The notes: generated by a model not told the origin, from the sequence alone. A stretch of 64,000 nucleotides of DNA from Chitinophagaceae bacterium (GCA_024643645.1 JAHEMN010000002.1:20175-84174); one strand, 5' to 3'. Positions 1 to 9,314 are shown, counted from the first letter of the stretch. A program made the numbers and translations.

Positions 1-358
1 TTTCCGCTTCAGTTTTTACATCGCTTTTCTTTTTCCCGGCTATCCAACCCGGTATACAAACATTTTCAAGAGCTGAAAATTCAGGTAAAAGATGGTGAAA
101 CTGGAAAACAAATCCAATATGCTTGTTTCGAAAAGCTGACAGCTTTACTCCACTAAGGGAATTAACCAACATATTATTCATTTTCACTTCGCCTGAATCT
201 GCATTATCTAAAGTGCCGAGAATATGTAATAATGTACTCTTTCCTGAACCGGAAGGACCCACAATTGAAACCACTTCTCCTTTATTTATCTCCAGGTCTA
301 CTCCCTTCAATACTTCTACTTTTCCGTAGCGTTTAAAAATATTTTTTCCTGATATCAT
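1..358 (-). CDS. ABC transporter ATP-binding protein, LolD-like (partial, runs off window start)
   Basis: Reverse complement reads MISGKNIFKRYGKVEVLKGVDLEINKGEVVSIVGPSGSGKSTLLHILGTLDNADSGEV...; Walker A GPSGSGKST. Open to the window edge, so absent from the ORF track. Confidence 0.88.
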   Translation of the reverse strand, partial: MISGKNIFKRYGKVEVLKGVDLEINKGEVVSIVGPSGSGKSTLLHILGTLDNADSGEVKMNNMLVNSLSGVKLSAFRNKHIGFVFQFHHLLPEFSALENVCIPGWIAGKKKSDVKTEAE

Positions 359-522
359 GCAGCTAATAGTTCATTATATTAATCAATTGAATTGATATTG
401 GCAGCCCGAAACTATACAAATCAAGTTGAAAATTTTTCATAAAAGCCGGGTGATTCTAAAACAAAATTGCTTGTGTCCCGTTAAATTGAAAAATGCTCAA
501 AAAAACTGTTAAAAACTTAGGA

Positions 523-553
523 TTTGGAAAATACGTTAATACTACTACTTTTG
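523..553 (+). promoter_or_regulatory. Bacteroidetes-type promoter TTTG-N19-TACTTTTG upstream of DUF2795-like gene
   Basis: TTTG at 523-526 and TACTTTTG at 546-553 match the Bacteroidetes -33/-7 consensus (TTTG / TAnnTTTG) with 19-nt spacing. Confidence 0.6.
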
Positions 554-622
554 CGGAAAATTAAGGTATCTGAGTATAGCAATATATAACTAACCTTATT
601 CAAAAAATTAAATACCTAGAAG

Positions 623-844
623 ATGTTTTGGACTTTAGAATTAGCCTCGTACCTCGAAGACGCACCCTGGCCGGCTACCAAGGATGAATTGATTGATTAT
701 TCAATTCGTTCAGGTGCACCCATTGAAGTTGTAGAAAATTTACAGGAACTGGAAGATGAAGGTGATGTTTATGAAACCATCGAAGATATCTGGCCAGATT
801 ATCCTACGCATGAGGATTTCCTTTTTAATGAAGATGAATACTAA
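623..844 (+). CDS. DUF2795-like small acidic protein (73 aa)
   Basis: ORF MFWTLELASYLEDAPWPATKDELIDYSIRSGAPIEVVENLQELEDEGDVYETIEDIWPDYPTHEDFLFNEDEY; own promoter and terminator. Confidence 0.75.
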   Translation: MFWTLELASYLEDAPWPATKDELIDYSIRSGAPIEVVENLQELEDEGDVYETIEDIWPDYPTHEDFLFNEDEY

Positions 845-887
845 TACACTTCCCCTTAAGGGGCAGAAATAACTTATTCTTATATTA

Positions 888-918
888 CAGAAGCCTCCAA
901 ATTGGAGGCTTCTTCTTT
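888..918. terminator. Intrinsic terminator (probably bidirectional) between DUF2795-like gene and fabI
   Basis: GAAGCCTCCAA/TTGGAGGCTTC perfect stem followed by T-rich TTCTTTTA. Confidence 0.8.
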
Positions 919-980
919 TACATTTATGTTATTAAAAAGATATACAACAGATTTAATTTCCCTTTAGTAGAAAGGGGGGG

Positions 981-1796
981 CTACTCTACTCCTAACTTTT
1001 CCATTACTACATTACTAACTCCCGTTGTCGAATATCCTCCATCATGGAAAAGATTCTGCATAGTAACCATTCTGGTCAGGTCACTGAAAAGGGTGATACA
1101 GTAATTGGCACAATCTTCTGCCGATGCATTACCCAATGGTGCAATTGCCTCCGCATAATCAAAGAAATCGCCAAAGCCTTTAATACCTGTACCTGCTGTT
1201 GTTTTTGTAGGTGATTGTGAGACTGTATTGATACGTACTTTTTTATCAACCCCATAATGATAACCAAAGCTACGGGCTATAGATTCCAGCATTGCCTTTA
1301 TATCAGCCATATCTGTGTAAAAGGGATAAGTACGTTGTGCTGCCATATAAGTTAATGCCACTACACTACCCCATTCATTAATGGCATCAAGTTTTTTTGC
1401 AACTGCTAGCATTTTATGCAAAGACATGGCTGATACATCGATTCCTTTCATGAAATAATCATAATTCGATTCTGTATAAGGTATTTTTTTACGAATATTC
1501 ACACTCATACCTATAGAATGAAGTACGAAGTCAATTTTTCCACCTAATACTTCTTGTGATTTTGTAAATAAAGTAGTCAGTTCTTCCACATTTGTGGCAT
1601 CCGCCGGTATGATCTCTGATTTTGTTTTTTCTGCCAACTTATTTATTTCACCCATACGCATGGCAATTGGCGCATTTGTTAGCACAAATATTGCACCTTC
1701 TTCATGTGCCTTTTCAGCGACTTTCCAGGCAATGGAGTTTTCGTCCAGTGCACCAGTAATAATTCCTCTTTTTCCTTTCAATAAATTATAAGCCAT
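981..1796 (-). CDS. fabI: Enoyl-[acyl-carrier-protein] reductase (NADH)
   Basis: 271 aa; MAYNLLKGKRGIITGALDENSIAWKVAEKAHEEGA..., ...FVLHSIGMSV..., SDLTRMVTMQNLFHDGGYSTTGV typical of FabI. Confidence 0.93.
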   Translation of the reverse strand: MAYNLLKGKRGIITGALDENSIAWKVAEKAHEEGAIFVLTNAPIAMRMGEINKLAEKTKSEIIPADATNVEELTTLFTKSQEVLGGKIDFVLHSIGMSVNIRKKIPYTESNYDYFMKGIDVSAMSLHKMLAVAKKLDAINEWGSVVALTYMAAQRTYPFYTDMADIKAMLESIARSFGYHYGVDKKVRINTVSQSPTKTTAGTGIKGFGDFFDYAEAIAPLGNASAEDCANYCITLFSDLTRMVTMQNLFHDGGYSTTGVSNVVMEKLGVE

Positions 1797-1835
1797 AGAT
1801 GTTGATTTTATAGCAGTAAAAATAAGGAGATATTT

Positions 1836-2042
1836 TTAAGCTCCCGGAAACAGCATTCTAATGAAAAAAACAATAATAAATGTAAGTGCAAAAATCAATG
1901 TCATTACAGTTATCATCCAAAGTAAAAATTGTTTGAGCGATTCTCTGGGCTGTATTATCCTCTCAAGATATTTAATCAGTATATATACCGGAATTAATGC
2001 CAGTAAAATAATAATTAGAATCGGAATAGCTTTTAGTTTCAT
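1836..2042 (-). CDS. Small two-TM membrane protein, hypothetical
   Basis: 68 aa with two hydrophobic segments (AIPILIIILLALIPVYILI; LLWMITVMTLIFALTFIIVFFI). Confidence 0.5.
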   Translation of the reverse strand: MKLKAIPILIIILLALIPVYILIKYLERIIQPRESLKQFLLWMITVMTLIFALTFIIVFFIRMLFPGA

Positions 2043-2168
2043 TTGAAATAGTTATATAAGAAGTGTAATTTATTTTAAAATATTATTTCATTCAATAAAT
2101 TATTAAGTCTTGTTAATTACCTTTATTAGAATACCTATTCTGTGAGATCTTCAATAAATTCTTATTAA

Positions 2169-3245
2169 ATGAATGTGAAAACCGTAATTACCGGAACAGG
2201 ATGTTATATCCCTGAGACAATAAAGACCAATAAAGATTTTATTGATCAGGAATTTTACACTGATGAAAATCAACATCTCTCAACACCATCTGAGGTAATA
2301 GTAGAAAAATTCAGAGACATAACCGGAATTGAGGAAAGACGTTATATTGATGATACGATGAATTCATCTGATATGGCAACTATTGCAGCCCGTCAGGCTA
2401 TTGAAGATAGTGGTATTGATCCCGAAGAACTGGACCAGATCATTCTTGCACACAATTTCGGAAATGTTATAAAACATACCATTCAAACTGATGTATTACC
2501 GGCATTAGCATCAAGAGTAAAACATGACCTGGGTATAAAAAATCCAAACTGTGTTGCTTACGATATCTTATTTGGTTGCCCCGGATGGTTACAAGGTGTT
2601 ATTCAGGCAGATGCATTTTTTAAAGCAGGTATTGCAAAAAAAGCATTGGTAATTGGTACAGAAACATTAAGCAGAGTACTTGATATGTACGACAGGGACA
2701 GTATGATATTTTCTGATGGTGCTGGTGCATCAATACTTGAAGCTATCCCTGAAGAAAAAACATCAAGTGGCATCCTTTCTTCAAGTGTTCAAAGCCATTG
2801 TGTTGATGAAGCATTTTATTTGTATTTAGGTAAAAGCAATTTCCCTGATGCTGATTCAAAAATCAGGTATATAAAAATGAAAGGGCGAAAAGTGTACGAA
2901 TACGCCATGCAATATGTTCCGGTTGCAATGAAGGATTGTTTAGACAAAGCAAATATTCCTATTCAGGAAGTAAAAAAAGTTTTTATTCATCAGGCTAATG
3001 AAAAAATGGATGAAGGAATCATCAAACGATTATTTAAACTGTATGGTGAAAAAGAAATTCCTGATCATATAATGCCGATGAACATACATAAATATGGCAA
3101 TAGTTCTGTAGCTACCATTCCCACTTTATTTGACCAGGTAAAAAGAGGCAAACTTGAAAATCAATATTTTCAAACCGGTGATATAATACTTTTTGCTTCT
3201 GTTGGAGCAGGAATGAATATTAATGCAGTGTGCTACCGCATTTGA
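2169..3245 (+). CDS. 3-oxoacyl-ACP synthase III family protein (FabH-like)
   Basis: 358 aa; VITGTGCYIPETIKTNKDF, ...DILFGCPGWLQG..., ...FIHQANEKMDEGI..., NIHKYGNSSVATIP (Cys-His-Asn pattern). Confidence 0.88.
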   Translation: MNVKTVITGTGCYIPETIKTNKDFIDQEFYTDENQHLSTPSEVIVEKFRDITGIEERRYIDDTMNSSDMATIAARQAIEDSGIDPEELDQIILAHNFGNVIKHTIQTDVLPALASRVKHDLGIKNPNCVAYDILFGCPGWLQGVIQADAFFKAGIAKKALVIGTETLSRVLDMYDRDSMIFSDGAGASILEAIPEEKTSSGILSSSVQSHCVDEAFYLYLGKSNFPDADSKIRYIKMKGRKVYEYAMQYVPVAMKDCLDKANIPIQEVKKVFIHQANEKMDEGIIKRLFKLYGEKEIPDHIMPMNIHKYGNSSVATIPTLFDQVKRGKLENQYFQTGDIILFASVGAGMNINAVCYRI

Positions 3246-3274
3246 TAACTTAGTGCTTCTCTCTCTTATCTTTG
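3241..3274 (+). promoter_or_regulatory. Bacteroidetes-type promoter of pheT
   Basis: TTTG (3241-3244), N22, TATCTTTG (3267-3274), only 4 nt before the ATG at 3279. Confidence 0.55.
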
Positions 3275-3278
3275 CGCC

Positions 3279-5705
3279 ATGACGATCTCATATAAATGGC
3301 TAAGTGAATATTTACCCGTAACAGTTGAACCAGAAAGGTTAAGCCGTATTCTCACTTCAATAGGTTTGGAAGTTGAGAGTATGTATCAATACGAAGAAGT
3401 AAAAGGTGGATTAAAGGGCCTTGTAATTGGTGAAGTTTTAAGTACAGAAAAACATCCAAATGCAGATAAGCTGACAGTTACAAAAGTTACTATTGGCCAA
3501 AATGAGCCTTTACAAATTGTATGCGGAGCACCTAATGTTGCTGAAGGGCAAAAAGTAGTTGTTGCTACTGTTGGCACAACTATCTATCCGTTAAATGATG
3601 ATCCTCTGACAATGAAAGTAGCAAAGATCAGAAGTGTAGAAAGTCATGGAATGATCTGTGCTGAAGACGAAATAGGATTAGGAACTTCTCACGACGGAAT
3701 TATGGTACTACCTGATGATGCAAAAGTTGGTACCGCTGCTGCTGAATATTTTCAACCTTATGAGGATGTGGTATATGAAATCGGACTTACTCCAAACCGA
3801 ATGGATGCTATGAGCCATTGGGGAGTAGCCAGAGATGTATGTGCTTATCTGAGCCACCATGATAAACAGGATTTGAAACCAAAAACCCTAATATCAAATG
3901 GTTTTAAAATTGATAATAGCTCATTGACATTGGATGTATCTGTGGAAAATGAAACCGCTTGTCCCAGATATTCCGGCGTCAGTATTGCAAATGTTTCCAT
4001 TACAACTTCTCCAAAATGGCTGCAGCAAAAATTAAAAGCTATCGGCCTCAGGCCCATCAATAATATCGTTGATATAACTAATTTCATTCAGCATGAAACA
4101 GGGCAACCTTTACATGCATTTGATATAGATAAGATCACCGGTAAGAAGATCATTGTAAAAAATCTTCCAGAAGGAACCGGGTTTATTACGCTGGATGAGA
4201 AAAAAAGAACCTTGAATGCAGAAGATCTGATGATATGTGATGCAGCAGAAGGCATGTGCATAGCTGGTGTTTTTGGAGGAATACATAGTGGCGTTACAGA
4301 TACTACAAAAAACATCTTTCTTGAAAGTGCATTTTTTGATGCTGTAGCAATAAGAAAAACCTCTTTCCGACATGGACTTAGAACCGATGCTGCCAGCCGA
4401 TTTGAAAAAGGAACGGATATTTCTGCTACTGTAAACGTTTTAAAAAGAGCTGCGAAGCTTATTAAAGAGATTGCAGGAGGAGAAATCGCTTCTGAAATAG
4501 TGGATATATATCCAACTGTAAAACCAAAAACTGAAGTAGCTGTAAAATGGCATTTCATTAAAAAATTAAGTGGTAAAAATTATCACCCGGATGCTGTAAA
4601 GGATATTCTTAACAGCCTTGGTTTTGAAACACTCAAAGAAGGTATTGATGAGTTGCGGGTTGCTGTACCTTATCATAAACCAGACATTAGTTTTCCTGCT
4701 GATCTTGTAGAAGAGATCGTTCGAATAGACGGATTGGATAATATTGAAATACCATCATCAATAACAATTACACCAGCAGTTGACGAGAACTTTGAGAAAG
4801 AAATATTCTTTGAAAAAACGGCAAATTATTTAGTGGGCCAGGGATTCAATGAAATGATGACCAACTCCATCACTAATGCAGCCTATTTTTCTGAAGAAGA
4901 AAAGGAAAATATGGTTATTATGCTGAATAGCCTGAGTGCAGAATTAAATATATTACGCAATTCATTATTTGAAACTTCATTAGAAGTAGTAGCACATAAT
5001 CTCAATCATAAAAATAATTCTCTTCGCCTTTTTGAATTTGGTAAAGCTTATTCAAACGAAGGAAACAGCAAGTACAATGAAGATGCAAGGCTAAGTATTG
5101 TTATTGCCGGAAATAAAAATGATGACCACTGGAACCAAAAAGCCATAGCAGCTGATTTCTATACACTGAAAGGTATTGTTGAAGCAATCATGAATTTGTT
5201 GGGAGTTGAACCCGATTCAATTGAAAAGAATGAAGTACCTAAACTTCATAATCATATTGTTTTTAAATTAAATAATTTAATGCTGGGAGCTGCCGGAGAA
5301 GTTAAGAAGACAATACTAGAAAAATTTGGAATAAAACAACCCGTTTTTTATGCTGAGCTTAATTGGTCGGCTTTGTATGCGTTTGCATCAAAACAAAAAA
5401 ATAAAGTAAAGGAAATTTCAAAATATCCTTTGGTACAAAGAGACCTTGCAATGATCGTTTCCAAAGAATTGAAATGGGATGAAGTACAAAAAACAGTACA
5501 AAAGATCAAATTGAATAAATTACAGGACATTAAATTGTTTGATATTTTTGAAAGTGAAAAATTAGGTAACAATAAAAAATCGCTGGCTGTTAACTTTACT
5601 TTTCAGGATGAAGAAAAAACGTTGACAGACAAAGAAATTGATGGTTGGATGAATAAGATCATGTCTGCCATGGAAAAAGAACTACAGGCTGAAATCAGAA
5701 AATGA
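3279..5705 (+). CDS. pheT: Phenylalanine--tRNA ligase subunit beta
   Basis: 808 aa; MTISYKWLSEYLPV, tRNA-binding domain VTKVTIGQNEPLQIVCGAPNVAEGQKV, B3/4 and FDX-ACB domains. Confidence 0.96.
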   Translation: MTISYKWLSEYLPVTVEPERLSRILTSIGLEVESMYQYEEVKGGLKGLVIGEVLSTEKHPNADKLTVTKVTIGQNEPLQIVCGAPNVAEGQKVVVATVGTTIYPLNDDPLTMKVAKIRSVESHGMICAEDEIGLGTSHDGIMVLPDDAKVGTAAAEYFQPYEDVVYEIGLTPNRMDAMSHWGVARDVCAYLSHHDKQDLKPKTLISNGFKIDNSSLTLDVSVENETACPRYSGVSIANVSITTSPKWLQQKLKAIGLRPINNIVDITNFIQHETGQPLHAFDIDKITGKKIIVKNLPEGTGFITLDEKKRTLNAEDLMICDAAEGMCIAGVFGGIHSGVTDTTKNIFLESAFFDAVAIRKTSFRHGLRTDAASRFEKGTDISATVNVLKRAAKLIKEIAGGEIASEIVDIYPTVKPKTEVAVKWHFIKKLSGKNYHPDAVKDILNSLGFETLKEGIDELRVAVPYHKPDISFPADLVEEIVRIDGLDNIEIPSSITITPAVDENFEKEIFFEKTANYLVGQGFNEMMTNSITNAAYFSEEEKENMVIMLNSLSAELNILRNSLFETSLEVVAHNLNHKNNSLRLFEFGKAYSNEGNSKYNEDARLSIVIAGNKNDDHWNQKAIAADFYTLKGIVEAIMNLLGVEPDSIEKNEVPKLHNHIVFKLNNLMLGAAGEVKKTILEKFGIKQPVFYAELNWSALYAFASKQKNKVKEISKYPLVQRDLAMIVSKELKWDEVQKTVQKIKLNKLQDIKLFDIFESEKLGNNKKSLAVNFTFQDEEKTLTDKEIDGWMNKIMSAMEKELQAEIRK

Positions 5706-5989
5706 GTAGTACAGAACAACATTTAAAAAGAATACAGAATAAACTTCAACTATTATTGAAGGAGCATATTGCTGTGCAAAAGGAGAATGCTAAGTTGAAA
5801 GAAGACTTAAAAGATGCTGAACAAAAAATTGTTACTCAGCAAAAGAATATGGACCAATTGAAACAACAGGTAAGTATATTAAAAGTAACCTCAGGAGATA
5901 TGAGTGCAGCTGATAAAAAGGATTTTGAGAAAAGGATAAATGGCTATCTGAAAGAAATTGACCGTTGTATTACGATGCTTGGGCAATAA
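5702..5989 (+). CDS. Coiled-coil protein upstream of zapA (hypothetical; ZapB/ZauP-like candidate)
   Basis: 95 aa, heptad-rich; ATGA overlap with the pheT stop. Confidence 0.75.
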   Translation: MSSTEQHLKRIQNKLQLLLKEHIAVQKENAKLKEDLKDAEQKIVTQQKNMDQLKQQVSILKVTSGDMSAADKKDFEKRINGYLKEIDRCITMLGQ

Positions 5990-5998
5990 AGTCCGACA

Positions 5999-6253
5999 TT
6001 AGACTCTTTTCACAAGATTCATTTTCATTTCATTGTCACCGTGAGAAAGTTCCAATGTATACCTTCCATAAGGCAGATCACTTAAACCGGCCCAGGTCAT
6101 TTCTTCAAAATCAGCAATTATGTCTTTTTCGATAGTACGACAAACACATCCTGCATCATCCTTTAACACTCCACGAAGACAAATTCCTTTGGGTGCAGAT
6201 AGTTGTAATCGCAGCGCATCAATAAAAACTGATGACTTAACTTTAGCAAACAT
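5999..6253 (-). CDS. Hypothetical protein (84 aa)
   Basis: MFAKVKSSVFIDALRLQLSAPKGICLRGVLKDDAGCVCRTIEKDIIADFEEMTWAGLSDLPYGRYTLELSHGDNEMKMNLVKRV; protein-like composition, preferred over the antisense ORF 6120..6320. Confidence 0.65.
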   Translation of the reverse strand: MFAKVKSSVFIDALRLQLSAPKGICLRGVLKDDAGCVCRTIEKDIIADFEEMTWAGLSDLPYGRYTLELSHGDNEMKMNLVKRV

Positions 6254-6378
6254 GGCAATTATATTAAATAAAAAAATCGTTTACACAATGGCTTTTAACC
6301 AATATTACAAGCGGGTATGAATTTGAGGATAATTAATGGGTAACTAATATAATAAAATATTACTAAAAAAACCAATAT

Positions 6379-6672
6379 ATGAGTGATTTAATTGCAATTT
6401 CTGCTTTGATCGGTGACCGTAATTATCGTATTAAAATCGAGCCAGCAGATGAAGAAGTAGTTAGAAAAACCCTCAAAACAATAAACGAAAAGATCGTTGA
6501 ATTTAAAACCATGTTTGCCGGTAAGGATATGCAGGACTATATAGCTATGGTGTTGATCTGGTATGCGACCGAGCAAAATGCCGGAACTGCAGCGGGGTTA
6601 GAAAAACTAAACCTAACGGATCAATTATCCACAATAGAAAAATTATTAGATGGTCAGTTAGATAACAAATAA
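6379..6672 (+). CDS. zapA: Cell division protein ZapA
   Basis: 97 aa; ISALIGDRNYRIKIEPADEEVVRKTLKTINEKIVEFKTMFAGKDMQDYIAMVLI. Confidence 0.85.
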   Translation: MSDLIAISALIGDRNYRIKIEPADEEVVRKTLKTINEKIVEFKTMFAGKDMQDYIAMVLIWYATEQNAGTAAGLEKLNLTDQLSTIEKLLDGQLDNK

Positions 6673-6799
6673 TAATTCTTTATTGGGTGAATTCCGGGAT
6701 TTATCTCAGTTAAAATCAATATATCAACGTATTAGAATTGACCACTTTATCCAATAATTGAAGTTAATTTTCAATTTTCCACTATTACCCCTCGTTTTG

Positions 6800-6833
6800 T
6801 ATCTTCGCTATTAATCCCGACATTTCGTCGGGA
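6800..6833 (+). promoter_or_regulatory. Putative rny promoter (-7 TATCTTCG) and 5' leader hairpin
   Basis: TATCTTCG at 6800-6807; TCCCGAC-ATTTC-GTCGGGA 7-bp stem at 6815-6833. Confidence 0.45.
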
Positions 6834-6882
6834 AATTTAATATTAAGAAATAGCATTGTGCAACATCTAAACAAACACATTC

Positions 6883-8448
6883 ATGGATCCGAATATATTA
6901 TCTATCATAGTAGGCTCTGTTGCCCTTATTGTAGGGCTCATAGCGGGTAAATTCATATTTGCCAAAAACACAAAAAAGAAAATTGAAGAAGCAGAAATCC
7001 AGTCTCAATCCATCCTAAAAGAAGCCGCTCTAAGAGCTGAAACAATACGAAAAGAAAAGGAGCTGGAAGCCAAAGAGAGATTTGTTCAATTAAAATCCGC
7101 TCATGATAAAGAGGTCATGGATAAGACCAAAAAGATGAACGATGCGGAAAACCGAACCCGGCAGAAAGAACAATCCATCAACCAAAAAGAATCAAATCTT
7201 GATAAGCAGATCAAAGAAAATGATGCTATCAAAGAAAATCTGAACCGTCAGATACAACTGGTGAATATAAAAAGAACTGAACTGGAAAAACACCAGGAAG
7301 AGCATATTCGCCGGTTAGAAAAAATTGCAACTTTAACTGCTGAAGAAGCAAAATCACAATTAATAGAAAGTCTGAAAAGTGAGGCACATACCCAGGCGGT
7401 AGGTATCCAACAGGAGATCATTGATGATGCCAAGCAAAAGGCCAATAAAGAAGCAAGAAAAATTATAATTCAAACTATTCAGCGAACTGCGGCAGAACAA
7501 GCAATTGAAAATACGATCACTGTTTTCAATCTTGAAAGTGATGAGATCAAAGGCCAGATCATCGGTCGTGAGGGCCGAAATATCCGTGCCATTGAAGCAG
7601 CAACCGGTGTTGACCTGATCGTTGATGATACACCGGAAGCTATCCTTCTTTCTTCATTTGACCCTCTTCGCAGAGAAATTGCCCGTTTAAGTCTGCAGCG
7701 TTTGGTTGCTGATGGACGTATACACCCGGCAAGAATTGAAGAAGTTGTCGAAAAGACAAAAAAGCAGATAGAAGAACAAGTAAGAGAAATTGGTGAAAGG
7801 ACTGTGATTGAAATGGGAATACATGGATTACATAAAGAATTAGTGAGAATGGTAGGCCGTATGCGTTTCCGTTCTTCTTATGGTCAGAACCTTTTAATGC
7901 ACAGCCGTGAAACTGCTAATCTTTGTGCTACAATGGCTGCCGAATTGGGGTTAAATGCCAAACTAGCCAAAAGAGCCGGATTACTACATGATATTGGTAA
8001 AGTACCGGATGAAGAAAGTGAATTAAGCCATGCTTTATTAGGTGCTAAACTTGCAGAAAAATATGGTGAAAATCCTGCTGTTGTAAATGCAATAGGTGCC
8101 CACCATGATGAAATGGAGATGCAATATGTAATTTCTCCTATTGTACAGGCATGTGATGCCATCAGCGGTGCAAGACCCGGTGCCCGAAGAGAGATTATGC
8201 AGCAATATCTGCAACGGATCAAAGACCTTGAGAACCTGGCAATGGCGTATGATGGGGTGGAAAAAGCCTATGCTATTCAAGCAGGACGGGAACTAAGGGT
8301 AATTGTAGAGGCAGACAAAGTAACAGATCAGGAATCTGATAAATTATCTTTTGAGATTGCCCAGAAAATACAAACTGAAATGACCTTTCCCGGACAAATA
8401 AAAGTTACCGTCATCAGAGAAAAAAGAGCAGTTAATGTGGCGAGATAA
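6883..8448 (+). CDS. rny: Ribonuclease Y
   Basis: 521 aa; N-terminal TM, long coiled coil, KH domain ([33 protein letters not shown]), HD domain ([11 protein letters not shown]). Confidence 0.96.
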   Translation: MDPNILSIIVGSVALIVGLIAGKFIFAKNTKKKIEEAEIQSQSILKEAALRAETIRKEKELEAKERFVQLKSAHDKEVMDKTKKMNDAENRTRQKEQSINQKESNLDKQIKENDAIKENLNRQIQLVNIKRTELEKHQEEHIRRLEKIATLTAEEAKSQLIESLKSEAHTQAVGIQQEIIDDAKQKANKEARKIIIQTIQRTAAEQAIENTITVFNLESDEIKGQIIGREGRNIRAIEAATGVDLIVDDTPEAILLSSFDPLRREIARLSLQRLVADGRIHPARIEEVVEKTKKQIEEQVREIGERTVIEMGIHGLHKELVRMVGRMRFRSSYGQNLLMHSRETANLCATMAAELGLNAKLAKRAGLLHDIGKVPDEESELSHALLGAKLAEKYGENPAVVNAIGAHHDEMEMQYVISPIVQACDAISGARPGARREIMQQYLQRIKDLENLAMAYDGVEKAYAIQAGRELRVIVEADKVTDQESDKLSFEIAQKIQTEMTFPGQIKVTVIREKRAVNVAR

Positions 8449-8556
8449 TAATTTAGTATTTAAGTGATTATAGAGTAAAGTTTCAGTGTTTTGCCGATTG
8501 GTGAAATTTGAAAAAAAACATTGACCATTAAACTATAATTTTTAAACTGATTCCCT

Positions 8557-8564
8557 TACCTTTG
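8557..8564 (+). promoter_or_regulatory. -7 element TACCTTTG upstream of rplS
   Basis: Exact TAnnTTTG match 20 nt before the rplS ATG. Confidence 0.5.
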
Positions 8565-8584
8565 CCCTCCTAAAAATCAGGAAT

Positions 8585-8947
8585 ATGAACGCTATAGCAT
8601 ATGTACATGAGCAGTTGACCGGCAAAAAAGAATTCCCAAAATTCAAAGCCGGTGATAACATTACAGTTAATTATAAGATCATTGAAGGAAATAAGGAAAG
8701 GATCCAGTCTTTCAAGGGTGATGTAATTAAAAAGCAAGGTACCGGAGCTACTGCAAGTTTTACTGTTCGTAAAATTTCTGACGGAATTGGTGTAGAAAGA
8801 GTTTTCCCTTTCTTTTCTCCAAATGTTGATTCAATAGTTGTGAATAAAACTGGTAATGTACGCAGAGCAAAGTTATTCTATCAGCGTAGCCGTAGTGGTA
8901 AGAGTGCCAGAATCCGTGAAAAACGTATGATCGTTTCTAACAATTAA
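8585..8947 (+). CDS. rplS: 50S ribosomal protein L19
   Basis: 120 aa; FKAGDNITVNYKIIEGNKERIQSFKGDVIKKQGTG...RRAKLFYQRSRSGKSARIREKR. Confidence 0.96.
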   Translation: MNAIAYVHEQLTGKKEFPKFKAGDNITVNYKIIEGNKERIQSFKGDVIKKQGTGATASFTVRKISDGIGVERVFPFFSPNVDSIVVNKTGNVRRAKLFYQRSRSGKSARIREKRMIVSNN

Positions 8948-8966
8948 TAGTTTTAATAAATAATTT

Positions 8967-8999
8967 AAAAGCTTTCCAATAAAAAGGAAAGCTTTTTTT
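8967..8999 (+). terminator. Intrinsic terminator after rplS
   Basis: AAAGCTTTCC-loop-GGAAAGCTTTTTTT. Confidence 0.85.
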
Positions 9000-9051
9000 A
9001 TTAAATGCTGTTAAATAATAACATATTAGTCCTTTATTTTTCGATACTTAC

Positions 9052-9059
9052 TATCTTTG
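9052..9059 (+). promoter_or_regulatory. -7 element TATCTTTG upstream of tatA
   Basis: Exact TAnnTTTG match 20 nt before the ATG at 9079. Confidence 0.5.
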
Positions 9060-9078
9060 ATTTCTAATTATTTTGATT

Positions 9079-9288
9079 ATGATACAACCAACTTTATTGG
9101 GTGTGCTTGGTACTAATGAGATTGTTATCATTCTTGTGATCGTACTTTTATTATTTGGAGGTAAAAAAATACCTGAGTTGATGCGTGGATTAGGTAAAGG
9201 TGTCCGTGAATTTAATGACGCCAAAACAAATGTGAAGAAAGAGATCGAGGAAAGTGCAAATGATGTAAAGAACTCTATAAAAGAGTGA
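9079..9288 (+). CDS. tatA: Sec-independent protein translocase TatA/TatE family
   Basis: [52 protein letters not shown] at 9079 preferred over the TTG at 9073 used in the ORF track. Confidence 0.9.
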   Translation: MIQPTLLGVLGTNEIVIILVIVLLLFGGKKIPELMRGLGKGVREFNDAKTNVKKEIEESANDVKNSIKE

Positions 9289-9314
9289 TCCTCTATTGAT
9301 TTTTTCTTACGCTA

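Noticed and set aside
1861-2046. 61-aa + strand ORF opposite the small membrane protein
   Set aside because: Both strands open over a short AT-rich stretch; the minus ORF has clearer TM-protein character.
4088-4558. 156-aa minus-strand ORF inside pheT
   Set aside because: Antisense to a confidently assigned gene; no plausible domain or start context.
6120-6320. 66-aa + strand ORF opposite 5999..6253
   Set aside because: Composition less protein-like than the minus-strand ORF and no homology signal recognised.
6625-6633. Perfect DnaA box TTATCCACA in zapA
   Set aside because: A 9-mer can occur by chance in 64 kb of two-stranded sequence; isolated and intragenic, so used only as a caveat for the nrdJ box.
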